Source: [Leptolyngbya] sp. JSC-1 (lineage in GTDB: Bacteria; Cyanobacteriota; Cyanobacteriia; Elainellales; Elainellaceae). Taken from it: a DNA stretch of 64,000 nt. The DNA lies in the NCBI GenBank assembly GCA_000733415.1, contig KL662191.1, forward strand, positions 4,886,140 to 4,950,139, read 5' to 3'. Under the pieces are notes generated by a model. It did no database searches, was not told where the DNA came from, and worked only from the letters and a program-made list of their open reading frames with translations. This document shows, in pieces, positions 63,432 through 64,000 of the stretch. Position numbers and translations under genes: made by a program. Position 1 is the stretch's first letter, and every line of letters begins with the position of its first letter.

Positions 63432-63534
63432 AGATTGGCTCTGGAGAGGATTGCAGTTGAAAAACCATCGCTCAACCTCAAGAGAACATTTGATCTTGTT
63501 CTTAACCGTAGCACAGTGGCAAAAGCAATTGAAC

Positions 63535-64000
63535 TTAGACAAACGTAAAATCATCAGCAGTAATCAGGCTAGCGGGAATCCCTTCGAGGCGAGCCAGCGT
63601 ATCGCCCTGAATCTTGATCACGGTGGTTGACGATCCTTGGGCATTAATGGTGAGATTTTCGATTGCAATCGCACCGGCCAAGCCCAAGCGATCGATGCCG
63701 TCCTGAAAATCCAGAATGGTAGCGAAACCGCTACCCCGCTCAAGCACAAAAATATCGCGGCCCTGATCGCCTCGAAGCCGGTCTCGTCCTATCCCGCCGC
63801 GCAGCGTATCATTGCCATCACCGCCTACCAATTGGTCAGAGCCATCGCCGCCTACTAAAGAATCCCGACCGGCTTGACCCAATAGTTCATCAGCTCCGGT
63901 GCCGCCTTCCAGCGTATCATCGCCTGCTGCTCCAATCAGCCGATCGCTGCCATCACCCCCGCGCAGCACATCACGGCCCTCTTGTCCGTTGAGCTGATCG
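63535..64000 (-). CDS. RTX calcium-binding protein, 5' end outside window
   Basis: The frame stays open to the window edge (DQLNGQEGRDVLRGGDGSD continues upstream of the GTG at 63969), so this is the C-terminal ~155 residues of a longer protein. It has many Gly-Asp nonapeptides (GGTGADELLGQAGRDSLVGG, GGDGNDTLRGG), then a compact C-terminal domain DIFVLERGSGFATILDFQDG... typical of RTX proteins secreted by type I systems. It is convergent with the RTX/Calx-beta gene at 61-63 kb. Function unknown; probable extracellular or surface protein. Confidence 0.85.
   Translation of the reverse strand, partial: DQLNGQEGRDVLRGGDGSDRLIGAAGDDTLEGGTGADELLGQAGRDSLVGGDGSDQLVGGDGNDTLRGGIGRDRLRGDQGRDIFVLERGSGFATILDFQDGIDRLGLAGAIAIENLTINAQGSSTTVIKIQGDTLARLEGIPASLITADDFTFV

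Overview
The window is chromosomal DNA from a beta-cyanobacterium, most likely a filamentous one. The evidence is direct: allophycocyanin and core-linker genes (apcABC), photosystem I genes (psaF, psaJ), a beta-carboxysome operon (ccmK2-K1-L-M-N-O), CO2-uptake NDH-1 genes (ndhF/ndhD/cupB type), the cyanobacterial sensor kinase NblS/Hik33, DUF2103, DUF3288 and several HIP1 octamers (GCGATCGC at 9092, 21329, 27567 and 62032). An HpsE-like glycosyltransferase and the joining of ccm with ndhF4/ndhD4/cupB suggest a filamentous lineage, but genus cannot be fixed from sequence alone.

Layout. 1-5.2 kb: the end of an AAA-like/kinase-like/TPR signalling protein, an orphan homocitrate/isopropylmalate synthase-like enzyme divergent from an APH-type phosphotransferase, a palindromic element and a DUF2283 gene. 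5.2-7.9 kb: clpB. 8.2-19.1 kb: inorganic carbon region, with the ccm operon on the minus strand and, divergent from it, ndhF4-ndhD4-cupB. The NDH-1 module hydrates CO2 to bicarbonate and the ccm products build the shell and Rubisco matrix that use it. 19.2-23.2 kb: ftsW, two decayed genes, then apcA-apcB-apcC. 23.9-30.1 kb: glycosyltransferases (HpsE-like GT2, GT2, GT4), a GMC oxidoreductase and an HTH/Lys-rich protein, probably surface polysaccharide. 30.7-33.6 kb: an orphan SF2 helicase and an exported pentapeptide/TPR protein. 33.7-37.8 kb: nblS, psaF-psaJ and tsaD. 38.1-45.7 kb: metabolic genes (PEP-synthase-like, lipoprotein methyltransferase, sixA, cytosine-deaminase-like, ABC permease, Ap4A phosphorylase). 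46.3-55.9 kb: HTH-AAA protein, clpS-DUF2103, a pentapeptide protein, a three-repeat protein of unknown function, a frameshifted M48 peptidase and small genes. 56-60.5 kb: a sodium:solute symporter divergent from TRAP dctQ-dctM. 61-64 kb: two convergent RTX proteins flanking an Uma2 remnant.

The intergenic DNA is rich in short tandem repeats, inverted repeats and hairpins. No rRNA, tRNA, CRISPR array, prophage or intact insertion sequence was found. I see no clear new multi-gene system. The best leads are single proteins and elements: the degenerate kinase fused to an AAA-like module, the HTH-AAA gene with a structured leader, a CcmM that lacks the activating cysteines, the three-repeat protein, and several structured intergenic elements.
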